A stretch of DNA of 64,000 bases from Leptospira andrefontaineae (GTDB lineage Bacteria; Spirochaetota; Leptospiria; Leptospirales; Leptospiraceae): positions 1-64,000 of the forward strand of contig NZ_RQEY01000026.1 in assembly GCF_004770105.1 (NCBI RefSeq), read 5' to 3'. The notes beneath the pieces were generated by a model that worked only from the letters and a program-made list of their open reading frames with translations, searched no databases and was not told the origin of the DNA. Shown piece after piece: positions 35,822 to 45,838 of this stretch (position 1 is its first letter; each line of letters opens with the position of its first letter). A program made the position numbers and the translations under genes.

Positions 35822-37411
35822 ATGAAAACGATGACAACACCTGATCAGCAAAACCAGCCGAATACTGAGTTCGGAAAATTCGCATCTTTTAGACCTGTAT
35901 ACTTACAGATTAAATCCAAAGACTCTTATCCTAATGATGAAAGGCCTTATTTCAGTCCTGAAATGGAAAGGCTTTTATTATTAGCAGGGGAGTCGACGAA
36001 TAGCGAAGGTTTAAACTCAGGTAAAATCCCCGCATATCCTGCAATCACAGAATTAGATTATAAATTTGTCGAAGAGATCTCCGAACTGATTTCTAAAGGT
36101 TTGTTATTAGTTGTTCCTAGAATCTATGCCAAAAAGAACACAGGGGAGTTGGAGATACTTCTTCATGTATTAGGAGCTAAGTCTTCCAAAAAGGGAAATC
36201 CCGAAACTGTACGAGATATATTCTTCCAAATTGCTCGCAAGTCCGCTGGAACGATCCGAAATTTTGAGATCACATCCCAAAACGATAGAGAGATCGTTTT
36301 GAACGAAGTATTGTATTCTTTGGCGGATGGGAATATTCCTCATTTTAAATACGCTTATACGGACAAAGCCAAAGAATTATTAGGGAAAATATATCATAAA
36401 AATCTAATGCATAAGGATTTGCTGGATGATTATTATAAACTGATCCATTCCTTTATCCAGGAGGAAGAGATATTAACCAGAACTTCTACCTGCGGGTATT
36501 TACACGTTCCTGACCAGGACGCCGATACATTATTCACGCAAATATCGGAATTATACGAAAAGAGGGTGATCCCTAAACTAGTTACCGAAAATCCTAAATT
36601 AGCGGAACAATTGATCTCAATTCGAGAAACCATTCTTTCCGACGAATCGGGTCTTTTGAACAACGATCCTTTATTGATCCGAAAATCAATTTACTCGGAA
36701 GAATTTGCGAAGTTAACCCAACTTTCCGGAAACAAAGGACCCTATTCCGACTTCTTCCGTTTATCCAGAGTGATCTCTCAAAAATCCCTGGAAAGTGATA
36801 TGTTCCTGAAAGGCGCCAGAGAAAAGAGTGTGGAGAACGGGCTCAAAAAAGTGGCGCTGAGCGGAAAAGGGGCCATGGCACGTTATATGTCTTTGTCAAT
36901 CGGAAAGGATTTGCCGTTTGATTCGGAAGTTATCAAGTCCGTTCAACATGACTCCAGTTTATTAAGCTGTATATATTACGGTTCGGAAGGTTCGGAACTG
37001 TTCATTTGCCCTTGGGACAAGGTTTTGATCAAAAATATGCTCCGTGAATTATCCGAAAGATTCGCGTTTTATAATATGACCAGCCTGAGCTTCCTTTTGA
37101 TGTTATTCAAAAATAAGGATAAACTTCTTCCGTTACTCTCCGACGAATCTGCTGCGGAAGATTTTAGGAACGTAGGTTATAGCTGTCTTGCTCATACATT
37201 TCCTTGGTATAGAAGATTGGCCTTCTTCTTGGGATTTAAAGGAAACATGTTATCTGACGTTTTCCGAGAGTTGGGAGATATCCAATACCACCAAATGGGT
37301 GAAAAACTGAAATTCGAAGAGAAGATCAGCGCCATCAAACAAAAGCTCAAAGAAGAATTAATCGTAGAAGTCCGGGAACATATGGCCGGAATTCTGGAAG
37401 GCAAATCCTAA
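35822..37411 (+). CDS. Large orphan protein, unknown function
   Basis: A 529-residue protein without a signal peptide, mostly helical and charged. I recognise no domain. Visible features are FRPVYLQIKSKDSYPNDE near the N terminus, a Cys-containing turn TSTCGYLHVPDQDADTLF (about 218-235), a basic GKGAMARYMSL stretch (about 349-359), one fairly hydrophobic segment near AHTFPWYRRLAFFLGF (about 458-473) and a coiled-coil C terminus (FEEKISAIKQKLKEELIVEVREHM). It stands alone between AT-rich DNA and a TetR gene. It may be genus-restricted. Confidence 0.7.
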   Translation: MKTMTTPDQQNQPNTEFGKFASFRPVYLQIKSKDSYPNDERPYFSPEMERLLLLAGESTNSEGLNSGKIPAYPAITELDYKFVEEISELISKGLLLVVPRIYAKKNTGELEILLHVLGAKSSKKGNPETVRDIFFQIARKSAGTIRNFEITSQNDREIVLNEVLYSLADGNIPHFKYAYTDKAKELLGKIYHKNLMHKDLLDDYYKLIHSFIQEEEILTRTSTCGYLHVPDQDADTLFTQISELYEKRVIPKLVTENPKLAEQLISIRETILSDESGLLNNDPLLIRKSIYSEEFAKLTQLSGNKGPYSDFFRLSRVISQKSLESDMFLKGAREKSVENGLKKVALSGKGAMARYMSLSIGKDLPFDSEVIKSVQHDSSLLSCIYYGSEGSELFICPWDKVLIKNMLRELSERFAFYNMTSLSFLLMLFKNKDKLLPLLSDESAAEDFRNVGYSCLAHTFPWYRRLAFFLGFKGNMLSDVFRELGDIQYHQMGEKLKFEEKISAIKQKLKEELIVEVREHMAGILEGKS

Positions 37412-37511
37412 GGATCGAAATTTGTTAAAGGGGGAAGGGACCAAGCAATCAACCTGCTCTATTCTCTCGTTCTCGATTTAAGAATTCTCTTTTGTTTTTT
37501 TAAAAAATATG

Positions 37512-37523
37512 TTGACCGGTCTA
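37512..37523. promoter_or_regulatory. Probable TetR (LmrA/YxaF-type) operator
   Basis: TTGACCGGTCTA is palindromic at 5 of 6 positions around GACC|GGTC. It lies 23 bases before the TetR start. LmrA/YxaF-type regulators are known to use AGACC(A/G)GTCT-like boxes, and the gene downstream is of that type. Confidence 0.55.
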
Positions 37524-37546
37524 TTTTTATTTGATCTAAAGGTTTT

Positions 37547-38122
37547 ATGGGTCAGAAGGGAGAAATCGCTAAGGAAAAGATGGTCCGTGCCATGGCGGAA
37601 CGTTTGGAAATGGGGGGATATGCGGGAACCGGGTTAAACGATATCGTAGAAGATGCAAAGGCCCCCAAAGGATCTATCTATTTCCATTTTCCTGGCGGAA
37701 AGGAGGAATTGGCCTCCTTAGCTCTCCTGGTATCTGGCAACGAATTGGCCAAGGAACTGAAGGCGGTTTTGGATTCTGCCAAATCTGTTCCAGCCGGGAT
37801 CCAAAGGATATTTTCCGCCTTGGAATATAGGCTCGTATCCTCCGGTTTTTCCAAGGGTTGCCCGATCATGACCACTGCTTCCGAGACAGCCTCGGAGCCT
37901 TCTTTAGTAAACTCAACTTGCGCTGCGGTTTTCCAAGATTGGATCTCCCTATTGGATTCGTTTTTCCGGAAGAACGGATTCGAGGAGAACAAGTCTAGCG
38001 AACTCGCAGTAGGTATTCTTTCCTTATTGGAAGGAGCCATTCTGATTTCCAGAACCAGCCGAAATACGAACGCGATACGATCCGCTTCTAAAACGGCAAA
38101 ACTTCTCGTTTCGGAGAAATAA
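37547..38122 (+). CDS. TetR-family regulator, LmrA/YxaF-like
   Basis: A 191-residue regulator. The helix-turn-helix is GYAGTGLNDIVEDAKAPKGSIYFHFPGGKEELA (about 25-57), where APKGSIYFHFPGGKE is characteristic of the LmrA/YxaF subgroup. The C-terminal ligand domain has FSKGCPIMTTASE (about 104-116), a conserved Cys-Pro stretch of that group. AAAGG precedes ATG. It is followed 2 bases later by a metallo-hydrolase gene. Confidence 0.9.
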   Translation: MGQKGEIAKEKMVRAMAERLEMGGYAGTGLNDIVEDAKAPKGSIYFHFPGGKEELASLALLVSGNELAKELKAVLDSAKSVPAGIQRIFSALEYRLVSSGFSKGCPIMTTASETASEPSLVNSTCAAVFQDWISLLDSFFRKNGFEENKSSELAVGILSLLEGAILISRTSRNTNAIRSASKTAKLLVSEK

Positions 38123-38124
38123 TT

Positions 38125-39090
38125 ATGAAACTTAAATTAATATTTTTGGCGATACTCGCCGTTTTACTTTTAGTATTTTGTACCGCATTAGGAATTCCTA
38201 AATTAGCAGTTTCGGAAGTTCCAGGATTGGAAAAATTATCCAAGGACCCAAGATTGGAAAATCCTTCCGGGTTGACCAAACTTAAATTTACGATCTTTAA
38301 AACCGGGGAAAAGAAAGCGTCTTCCGCATTCATATTCGAAGGCGGTCCCCTGTTTCATAGGAAACAGATCTATCATAGTGTAGTCTTCGTGGAACATCCT
38401 AAGGGTACTTTTTTATTCGATTCAGGTCTTGGGACTCAGATAGAGGAACAATATAAGGATCATAGATTTTATGTAAAACCTATGGTCGCCTATCAAAATC
38501 CGAATCCTTTGGTCTCTCAGCTAAGAACAAATGGGATTGATCCGAATAGGATCGGAGATATCGTTCTTTCTCATTTGCATTGGGACCATGCAGGTGGGGT
38601 GGAAGATTTTCCTAAGGCAAGGATCTGGTCTATGGAAGAAGGCAGAAAACATCTGAAAGAATTCGGAGTGAAAAAGGGCTATCTTCCAAAACAATTAGAT
38701 TCAGAAAACATAATATGGAAAGATCTGGATTTTTCGTCTAAACCTTATGAAAATTATCCCAAAAGCCTGGATTGGTTTGGAGATGGTTCGGTAGTTTTCG
38801 TGCCTATGGAAGGTCATACTGCCGGAGATATCGGGATGTTCTTGAATTTACCTTCTGGAAAAAGATTCTTTTTTACAGGCGATATAACCTGGGCCAGAGA
38901 AGGTTTTGAAATTCCATCTCATAGAACCAGACTTTTGAGATCCATCGTAGACAGAGACCAGGAGCTTCTAGGAAAGGAAATATACAGAGTACATTCTCTT
39001 TTAAAAGTCTATCCAAATCTAGAAGTAGTTCCTGCTCATGATGGAGAAGTGATAGATCGTTTGGGATTATATCCTAAGTGGATTGAATAA
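38125..39090 (+). CDS. MBL-fold metallo-hydrolase with N-terminal membrane anchor
   Basis: A 321-residue protein with an N-terminal hydrophobic segment (LKLIFLAILAVLLLVFC, possible lipid-modified Cys). The metallo-beta-lactamase fold shows FLFDSGLGTQ (about 93-102), the metal-binding SHLHWDHAGG (about 151-160), GHTAGDIGMF (about 234-243), FTGDITWA (metal Asp) and VPAHDGEVI near the end. The layout resembles lactonase-like MBL enzymes. Located outside the cytoplasm by the anchor. Cotranscribed with the TetR gene, which probably responds to its substrate. Confidence 0.87.
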   Translation: MKLKLIFLAILAVLLLVFCTALGIPKLAVSEVPGLEKLSKDPRLENPSGLTKLKFTIFKTGEKKASSAFIFEGGPLFHRKQIYHSVVFVEHPKGTFLFDSGLGTQIEEQYKDHRFYVKPMVAYQNPNPLVSQLRTNGIDPNRIGDIVLSHLHWDHAGGVEDFPKARIWSMEEGRKHLKEFGVKKGYLPKQLDSENIIWKDLDFSSKPYENYPKSLDWFGDGSVVFVPMEGHTAGDIGMFLNLPSGKRFFFTGDITWAREGFEIPSHRTRLLRSIVDRDQELLGKEIYRVHSLLKVYPNLEVVPAHDGEVIDRLGLYPKWIE

Positions 39091-39144
39091 GGATCATATG
39101 AGTCGTCTCCGGAAAATATCTGGGGGCGACATCTATCATAGGAA

Positions 39145-39957
39145 TTATATATTTCGTCTATGTTTGAGTGCAGGTATTTTTTTACGGACCTTCCGCACTT
39201 CTTCCAGATCTATCTCTGTTAAGAGTAATTTTTCTCCTTCTCCTGCATCTCCTAAAATGTTTCCCCAAGGATCTACTACCAATGAATGTCCATAGGTTTC
39301 TCTTCCTTTTAGATGGATTCCTGTTTGAGCAGGAGCAAATATAAAACATTGATTTTCGATCGCCCTTGCTCTGAGTAAAACTTCCCAGTGAGCTTGCCCT
39401 GTGATCTTAGTAAATGCGGAAGGAACAAAGATCATTTCCGCATCCTTTTTTATTATTTCGCGAAACAATTCAGGAAAGCGTAGATCGTAACAGATCACAG
39501 AGGAGATATTTCCAAGTTCCGGACTTTTATAGGTTTCAGGAACGATTTGGCCGGATTCTACAGTTCTGGATTCTCTATATTCGATCCCGTCTCCAGGATC
39601 GGTATCGAATAAATGGATCTTATGATATTCGAATTTTTCTTTTCCATCCGGTCCAAAGATGATAGAAGTATTAAAAACTTTTCCGTTCGGAGCGGGGCTT
39701 GGAAATCCGCCTGCAAGGATAGTTATATTCAGTTTTTTTGATATATCGGAAAGAAGATTTACGGTCTTAGTTGCGATCTCTTCTGCTCTTTCTAATTTCT
39801 CCTTTTCGGATCCTAAAAAAGGGAAATTTTCTGGAAGACCGATGAGCTTAGCACCTTCGGAAGCCGCTTCACGAATGAAGTTCTCGGATTTTTGCAAATT
39901 TAAGTCTATATCGGTTCCGCTATTTAATTGGATCAGTCCTAAAAGAAAACGGTGCAT
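39145..39957 (-). CDS. Nitrilase-superfamily carbon-nitrogen hydrolase
   Basis: I start at ATG 39957, because homology begins with MHRFLLGLIQLNSGTDIDLN. The open frame continues upstream to 40110 without family sequence. The product is 270 residues. The catalytic triad is visible: Glu in GLPENFPFLG (about 40-49), Lys in YHKIHLFD (about 107-114) and Cys in SSVICYDLRFPELF (about 147-160). GRETYGHSLVVDPWGNIL (about 222-239) is the Nit1/Nit2-type C-terminal block. It probably acts as a deaminated-glutathione or omega-amidase-like amidase. Confidence 0.9.
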   Translation of the reverse strand: MHRFLLGLIQLNSGTDIDLNLQKSENFIREAASEGAKLIGLPENFPFLGSEKEKLERAEEIATKTVNLLSDISKKLNITILAGGFPSPAPNGKVFNTSIIFGPDGKEKFEYHKIHLFDTDPGDGIEYRESRTVESGQIVPETYKSPELGNISSVICYDLRFPELFREIIKKDAEMIFVPSAFTKITGQAHWEVLLRARAIENQCFIFAPAQTGIHLKGRETYGHSLVVDPWGNILGDAGEGEKLLLTEIDLEEVRKVRKKIPALKHRRNI

Positions 39958-40050
39958 AGATTCAGTATTCCAGATCCTCGGGCAAAATGCAAAATGATAT
40001 TCTTTACATTCTGCTTGTCTAAGCGACTTCCCGGAAAAATTTAGGAGAGT

Positions 40051-41042
<992 letters not shown>

Positions 41043-41063
41043 CAATTGAATAATGGATTGACC

Positions 41064-41083
41064 GCCGGAATAGTGATTCCGGC
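41064..41083 (-). terminator. Hairpin after aminotransferase gene
   Basis: GCCGGAAT (41064-41071) and ATTCCGGC (41076-41083) form a perfect 8-bp stem with a 4-base loop, 22 bases past the aminotransferase stop on the minus strand. It also marks the left limit of the deletion that removed the DUF4160 N terminus. Confidence 0.6.
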
Positions 41084-41105
41084 AGATTCTAAAGAAATTT
41101 GTCTC

Positions 41106-42302
41106 TTACAGATTCGTAAAAATATCTTTCACTGCAGTGACAACATCTTCTATATCGCCATCAGTCATGCCTGCGAATAGAGGAAGAGAAAGAGTTCTCT
41201 TATACATTGCATCCGCGTTCGGATAATTTTTTCTTTCGAATCCGAATCTTTGGTAGAAAGGATGTTCGTATAGAGGAATAAAATGAAGGCTAGAACCTAT
41301 ATTTCGTTTTTGTAATTCAGAGCATAGGATGTCTCTGTTGATCTTTCCCGGGACGGTATCTACTTCTACTCTAAATAAATGCCAAGAATGTTCTCCGTCG
41401 ATCGCAGGTAGAGGAAGATGTAAAAAAGGAAGATCTGCAAATTCGGAGCGGTAGATCTCTGCGATTTGGATCCTTCTTCTCCAAAGATCCTCTGCCTCCG
41501 CAAGCTGTACGAGGCCGAGTGCCGCAGCGATATCGCTCATATTATATTTATAACCTGGAGAAACTACTTCATAATACCAGCCTGGACGACCGTAAGTTTC
41601 TCTGTTAATACCATGAAGTCTCATCAGTTTCATTCTTTCTGCAAAATGAGCATGACGTGTGGTGACCATTCCACCCTCTCCGGTAGTGATCCCTTTAGTA
41701 GCATAAAAACTGAATACGGTAAAATCACCGTGGGTTCCGATCTTTTCTCCTTTATGAACTGCGGGGAATGCATGTGCAGAATCCTCGATTACATAAAGAT
41801 GATATTCTTTTGCGAGTGAATTGATAGAATCCATATCGCAAACTGCGCCTGCAAGATGCACCGGCATTACTGCGCGTACTGTTTTTCCGGTTTTTTTATG
41901 AACCAGATTCCCTTTGGAAAATACACATTCTTTTTCAATAGTTTCCTTTAAGGTGGCTTCAGTCATTAGGTTGAAGATTGGGTCAATATCGGTAAGGATC
42001 GGCTCTGCGCCGAAATAACAAACTGTCTCTGCGGTTGCGGTAAATGTTACTGCAGGAACAAGTACTGCATCCTCGGAACAAAGTCCGATGGATTCCAAAG
42101 CAAGATGAAGTCCTGCGGTCGCGGAATTCATTGCCAGGGCAAATTCTGCTCCTGTGTATTTTGCAAATTCTTCTTCGAATTCTTTTACTTTTGGTCCTGA
42201 GGTGATCCAGCCGGAGCGCAGTACCGCCGCCACTTCTTCGATCGCTTTTTCTGAAATCGAGGGGAGTGCGAAAGGTAAAAACGTTTTTCTTGCTGTGATC
42301 AT
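41106..42302 (-). CDS. DegT/DnrJ/EryC1/StrS-type aminotransferase
   Basis: A 398-residue PLP enzyme. The N terminus LRSGWITSGPKVKEFEEEFAKYTG (about 28-51), cofactor-binding MNSATAGLHLALE (about 58-70), EDSAHAFPAVHKGEKIGTHGD and FSFYATKGITTGEGGMV (Schiff-base Lys near residue 202) are the family blocks. These enzymes add an amino group to nucleotide-linked keto-sugars. No other sugar genes are adjacent, though a sugar-nucleotide locus lies 17 kb away. Confidence 0.9.
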   Translation of the reverse strand: MITARKTFLPFALPSISEKAIEEVAAVLRSGWITSGPKVKEFEEEFAKYTGAEFALAMNSATAGLHLALESIGLCSEDAVLVPAVTFTATAETVCYFGAEPILTDIDPIFNLMTEATLKETIEKECVFSKGNLVHKKTGKTVRAVMPVHLAGAVCDMDSINSLAKEYHLYVIEDSAHAFPAVHKGEKIGTHGDFTVFSFYATKGITTGEGGMVTTRHAHFAERMKLMRLHGINRETYGRPGWYYEVVSPGYKYNMSDIAAALGLVQLAEAEDLWRRRIQIAEIYRSEFADLPFLHLPLPAIDGEHSWHLFRVEVDTVPGKINRDILCSELQKRNIGSSLHFIPLYEHPFYQRFGFERKNYPNADAMYKRTLSLPLFAGMTDGDIEDVVTAVKDIFTNL

Positions 42303-42421
42303 GAGACAAAATCCTCCGGCGCTTCTTTTAGGATCGGAAGATTTCCGGAAAAGATAAGGGGAAAACCTTCAGAATCTTTTTCCGAATTGAAATCCGACGG
42401 GGTTTTACTTACCCTGCTCCC

Positions 42422-43756
42422 GTGGGCGTGACCTTCTCAGAAATTTTGGAAAGAATCCGGATCTTAGACCGGGATGTCTCCGAATTGAACCGTCTGAAGA
42501 GCAGACTCCCAGCAGACCGGCCTTATTCTTCCTCCCTTCAAATTTCTTTCGATAAGCAGATCAATAATCTGCTCAACGAAAGGATCCGCCTTTTAGATCT
42601 CGAAATTTCTGATCCGCCTCGTTGGCTTTTAGGTGACTCAGATGCTTATGATTCCGGGCAAAGAACGGCATCTGCGTTTTTGGAACCTGCGGATCTTTCT
42701 TCCAAAAAGTTACAAGACCAGGATGTTATCAACCTAATCAGAGAGTTGCCTAAGACGGAGATCCATCTTCATTTAGAAGCATGCGTCAATAAGGATACCA
42801 TGAAAAAACTCATGGTTAAAAATGGGATCCAACTCAGCGATGAAGAGTTTGAAGCTAAGTTTAATTTTAAAGACCTAAACGGTTTTATCCAAGTATTCTT
42901 CTTTATCCAAAGTTTGGTGAAAGAACCTGCCGACCTTTATTATTTTGTGGGAAGCCTCGCAGAATACATGAGAGCAAATAGGATCTTATATACCGAAGTA
43001 TTCTTCGCTCCTTCTAAGTTTATCCAAAACGGTTTAGACTTCGACGAGATGGTAAGCCAACTTGTAGAAGGTATTAGAGAAGAGAAAGAGAAGGATGGTA
43101 TTGAGATCCGCCTTCTTGTAGACGTTTCCAGATCCTTCGGTCCTGAAAACGCGATGAACAACTTAAATAGAGTTCTTAAACTCAAACATAAGGAAGTTAT
43201 CGGGATCGGTTTGGGTGGAGCGGAACTTATGGGACCGGCTCGAGACTACGCAGAAGTATTCAAAAAAGCTAAAGAAGCTGGGCTCAGAACAGTTGCTCAC
43301 TCCGGAGAGGACGACGGTCCTTGGGCAATTTGGGAAGCTGTAGAACTTTGTAAGGCGGAACGTATAGGCCATGGAACTTCTGCCATCCAAGATCCTGAAC
43401 TGGTGAATTATCTAAGAGAAAACAAAATCCCGATAGAGATTTGTGTTACGTCTAATGTGTTTACCGGGAAATATGTGCGCAAAGAACAGAATCACCCTGT
43501 TCGTTATTATTATGACCAAGGTCTTCCGCTATGTATTAATACGGATGATCCTGAAATATTCAACGTCAACCTGACTTATGAATATTTTAAACTTTGGAGA
43601 TTTTTGGACTTTTCCTTGGACGAGATCGTGGATCTGATCAGACAAGGTGTATATGCTACCTTCCATCCTCAAAAGGAAACACTTTGGAAGGATATGGAAG
43701 TCCAGATCAAAAAAGTAAAAGAGAAATACGGTCTCTTAGAACCCAGCCTAAAGTAA
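42422..43756 (+). CDS. Adenosine deaminase with N-terminal extension
   Basis: A 444-residue protein with a GTG start and no strong ribosome site. The deaminase barrel begins about residue 105: PKTEIHLHLEA (zinc HxH), then GGAELMG, TVAHSGEDDG (about 291-300, zinc His), RIGHGTS (about 320) and NTDDPEIFN (about 375-383). It converts adenosine to inosine. Residues 1-100 form an extra coiled helical region (LERIRILDRDVSELNRLKSRL) not found in standard bacterial enzymes of about 340 residues. Confidence 0.87.
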   Translation: MGVTFSEILERIRILDRDVSELNRLKSRLPADRPYSSSLQISFDKQINNLLNERIRLLDLEISDPPRWLLGDSDAYDSGQRTASAFLEPADLSSKKLQDQDVINLIRELPKTEIHLHLEACVNKDTMKKLMVKNGIQLSDEEFEAKFNFKDLNGFIQVFFFIQSLVKEPADLYYFVGSLAEYMRANRILYTEVFFAPSKFIQNGLDFDEMVSQLVEGIREEKEKDGIEIRLLVDVSRSFGPENAMNNLNRVLKLKHKEVIGIGLGGAELMGPARDYAEVFKKAKEAGLRTVAHSGEDDGPWAIWEAVELCKAERIGHGTSAIQDPELVNYLRENKIPIEICVTSNVFTGKYVRKEQNHPVRYYYDQGLPLCINTDDPEIFNVNLTYEYFKLWRFLDFSLDEIVDLIRQGVYATFHPQKETLWKDMEVQIKKVKEKYGLLEPSLK

Positions 43757-43813
43757 ATTTCTTTCTTGCAATCAGCATTATACTTCGTTTAAAATTCCCT
43801 TCCGGAGTTTAAG

Positions 43814-44380
43814 ATGAAGTTGAAAATTTTCTTAGGTGTTACTCTTGCCTTAATCGTTTCGGGTGTTGGCTATTTTTATTATTTGGGTGCATTTGATACC
43901 GTTCAAGTAAAGGAAGAAACATTAGGACCATTCTATGTTCTATCACATGATAGAGTAGGGAATTATAGAAACGTAGGGGAAACTTTCGAAACCATCCAGA
44001 AGGAATTTCCGGAGAAGGGGATTAAAAATTATAAAATGTTCGGGATCTATAAAGATAACCCGAATACTGTTCCAGAAGAAAAATTAAGATGCGAAGTAGG
44101 TGCCTTATTTTCCGAACCTATCGCTGAAATTCCCTCCGGATTTTCTTTGCCCTTAAAATACAAAGTTATAGAAAAGAAAAGATATCTAGCTGCCGACTTT
44201 CCGCTTAAAAGTTTTGTTTCTATCTTTCTTGGAATTTTTAAAGTTTATCCAGAACTCACAAAGGCCTGTATAGAAAAGGGTTGTGATATGAATGGTAAGG
44301 CCTCTATGGAGATTTACGAGCCAATCACGGAGAAAAATACGAAATATCTTTTCCCTTTAGATTCCTCCGGGATAGATTGA
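43814..44380 (+). CDS. GyrI-like small-molecule-binding protein, membrane-anchored
   Basis: A 188-residue protein with an N-terminal membrane anchor ([21 protein letters not shown]). The rest resembles the GyrI-like/TEX264-type effector-binding fold: [22 protein letters not shown] (about 37-58), [20 protein letters not shown] (about 77-96) and [15 protein letters not shown] at the end. The sole extra cysteines (KACIEKGCD) are in a loop. Ligand unknown. It is followed 8 bases later by the DUF805/SRPBCC gene. Confidence 0.75.
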   Translation: MKLKIFLGVTLALIVSGVGYFYYLGAFDTVQVKEETLGPFYVLSHDRVGNYRNVGETFETIQKEFPEKGIKNYKMFGIYKDNPNTVPEEKLRCEVGALFSEPIAEIPSGFSLPLKYKVIEKKRYLAADFPLKSFVSIFLGIFKVYPELTKACIEKGCDMNGKASMEIYEPITEKNTKYLFPLDSSGID

Positions 44381-44388
44381 GGTAAGGA

Positions 44389-45750
44389 ATGTTTTCTCAA
44401 CTCAAAGAACTCTTGAATGTTTCTCTTCCTATTGATCGGAAAAAATTTTTTGTTACAGGAATAATTCTATTCTTCATTAAATATAGTATAGATAGAATTA
44501 TAGCTTATGCATTTTTCGATCGCTTATGGTGGATCTCTGAGTATTTCAAAGATCCTGGAAAGATCGTCCTACAGAAATTTGAGCCGGAAGAATCCAGGTT
44601 TTATTTTACCTTACTCTTGGTCTCTTTGCCTTTCATTTATTTAGGTACAATATTCTGCATCAAGAGGTTAAGAAGTATAGGTTTAAGTTCTTTCTGGGTA
44701 CTTTTGTTTTTTGTTCCATTTCTGAACTTTCTAATGTTCTTTTTATTATCCGTACTTCCGGAAAATTTATATAATAATAAAGAAGTCGGATCTTCTCCTG
44801 AGTTTTTTCCGAAGTCTAAGCTGATTGTTTCTATTTGGTCGATCATTTTTGCTGCGAGTATCTCACTTCTATTCAGCATTTTTTCTACAGATATATTAAA
44901 AGCCTACGGAGCGAGTTTGTTCGTAGGCGGACCATTTATAATAGGATTTACTTCCGTAGTATTATATTCCAGAGCTGAACCAGTCGACTTTAAACAAGCA
45001 ATGCTCATCTCGTTTACGGCGATTTCAATAGCAGGCATTCTTACATTAATAGTCGCCTTGGAAGGAATTATCTGTCTTATGATGGCTGCTCCATTGGCCT
45101 ACTTTCTGGGGTTTTTAGGTGGAGGAATCGCATATCTTCTTCAGGCGAAGTCCAAACTAGTATCCTCCATTCTGCCATTTTTGTTTTTGATCTTACCTTC
45201 GGTTGCGTATTTAGAAGCCAATTTGGATAAAAAATCCGATTGGTATATGGTAGAAACCAGTCTGAAAATTTCCTCGTCCAGAGAAAAAGTTTGGAAAGGT
45301 CTATTCGAATTTTCTGATATACCTGAACCTAAGGAAATTATCTTTAATGCGGGAGTTTCTTATCCAGTTCGTGCAAGGGTGGAAGGAAAAGGAATCGGTG
45401 CAATTCGATACTGTGAGTTTAATAACGGAGTATTCGTGGAAGAAATCACCAATTGGGATGAGAACAATTCATTAGAATTTAATGTTATCCGCCAACCTGA
45501 TGCAATGAAAGAGCTGAGTCCTTATAAAAATATCAGACCTACACATCTGGACGGATACTTTGCATCTAAAAAAGGGAGTTTCCAATTGGTTTCCTTGGGA
45601 AAGAATGAGACACTTCTAATCGGAAGGACCTGGTTCTTAAATAAATTCGGTCCAACTACGTACTGGAATGTTTGGATCCATTGGATTTTACATAAGATCC
45701 ATTATAGAGTTTTGGATCATATACGTAATTCTGTCGAAGTTTCTTCGTAA
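44389..45750 (+). CDS. DUF805-like membrane protein fused to SRPBCC domain
   Basis: A 453-residue protein. The N-terminal half has about eight membrane segments, including the DUF805-like KRLRSIGLSSFWVLLFFVPF (about 89-108). The C-terminal part (about residues 285-445) is an SRPBCC/polyketide-cyclase-like lipid-binding fold: ETSLKISSSREKVWKGLFEFSD, CEFNNGVFVEEITNWDE, TLLIGRTWFLNKFGPTTYW. A conserved Asp/Glu/Trp pattern matches related two-part proteins. Function unknown, possibly sensing or carrying a lipid in the membrane. Shares an operon with the GyrI-like gene. Confidence 0.75.
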   Translation: MFSQLKELLNVSLPIDRKKFFVTGIILFFIKYSIDRIIAYAFFDRLWWISEYFKDPGKIVLQKFEPEESRFYFTLLLVSLPFIYLGTIFCIKRLRSIGLSSFWVLLFFVPFLNFLMFFLLSVLPENLYNNKEVGSSPEFFPKSKLIVSIWSIIFAASISLLFSIFSTDILKAYGASLFVGGPFIIGFTSVVLYSRAEPVDFKQAMLISFTAISIAGILTLIVALEGIICLMMAAPLAYFLGFLGGGIAYLLQAKSKLVSSILPFLFLILPSVAYLEANLDKKSDWYMVETSLKISSSREKVWKGLFEFSDIPEPKEIIFNAGVSYPVRARVEGKGIGAIRYCEFNNGVFVEEITNWDENNSLEFNVIRQPDAMKELSPYKNIRPTHLDGYFASKKGSFQLVSLGKNETLLIGRTWFLNKFGPTTYWNVWIHWILHKIHYRVLDHIRNSVEVSS

Positions 45751-45838
45751 AACGATGAGCAGTCGGCGGTTTAGAATTTTGCAAAATCAGACAAATAAGT
45801 ATTTCCAACATCTTAAAATTCCCGCGAAATAGTCGCCT

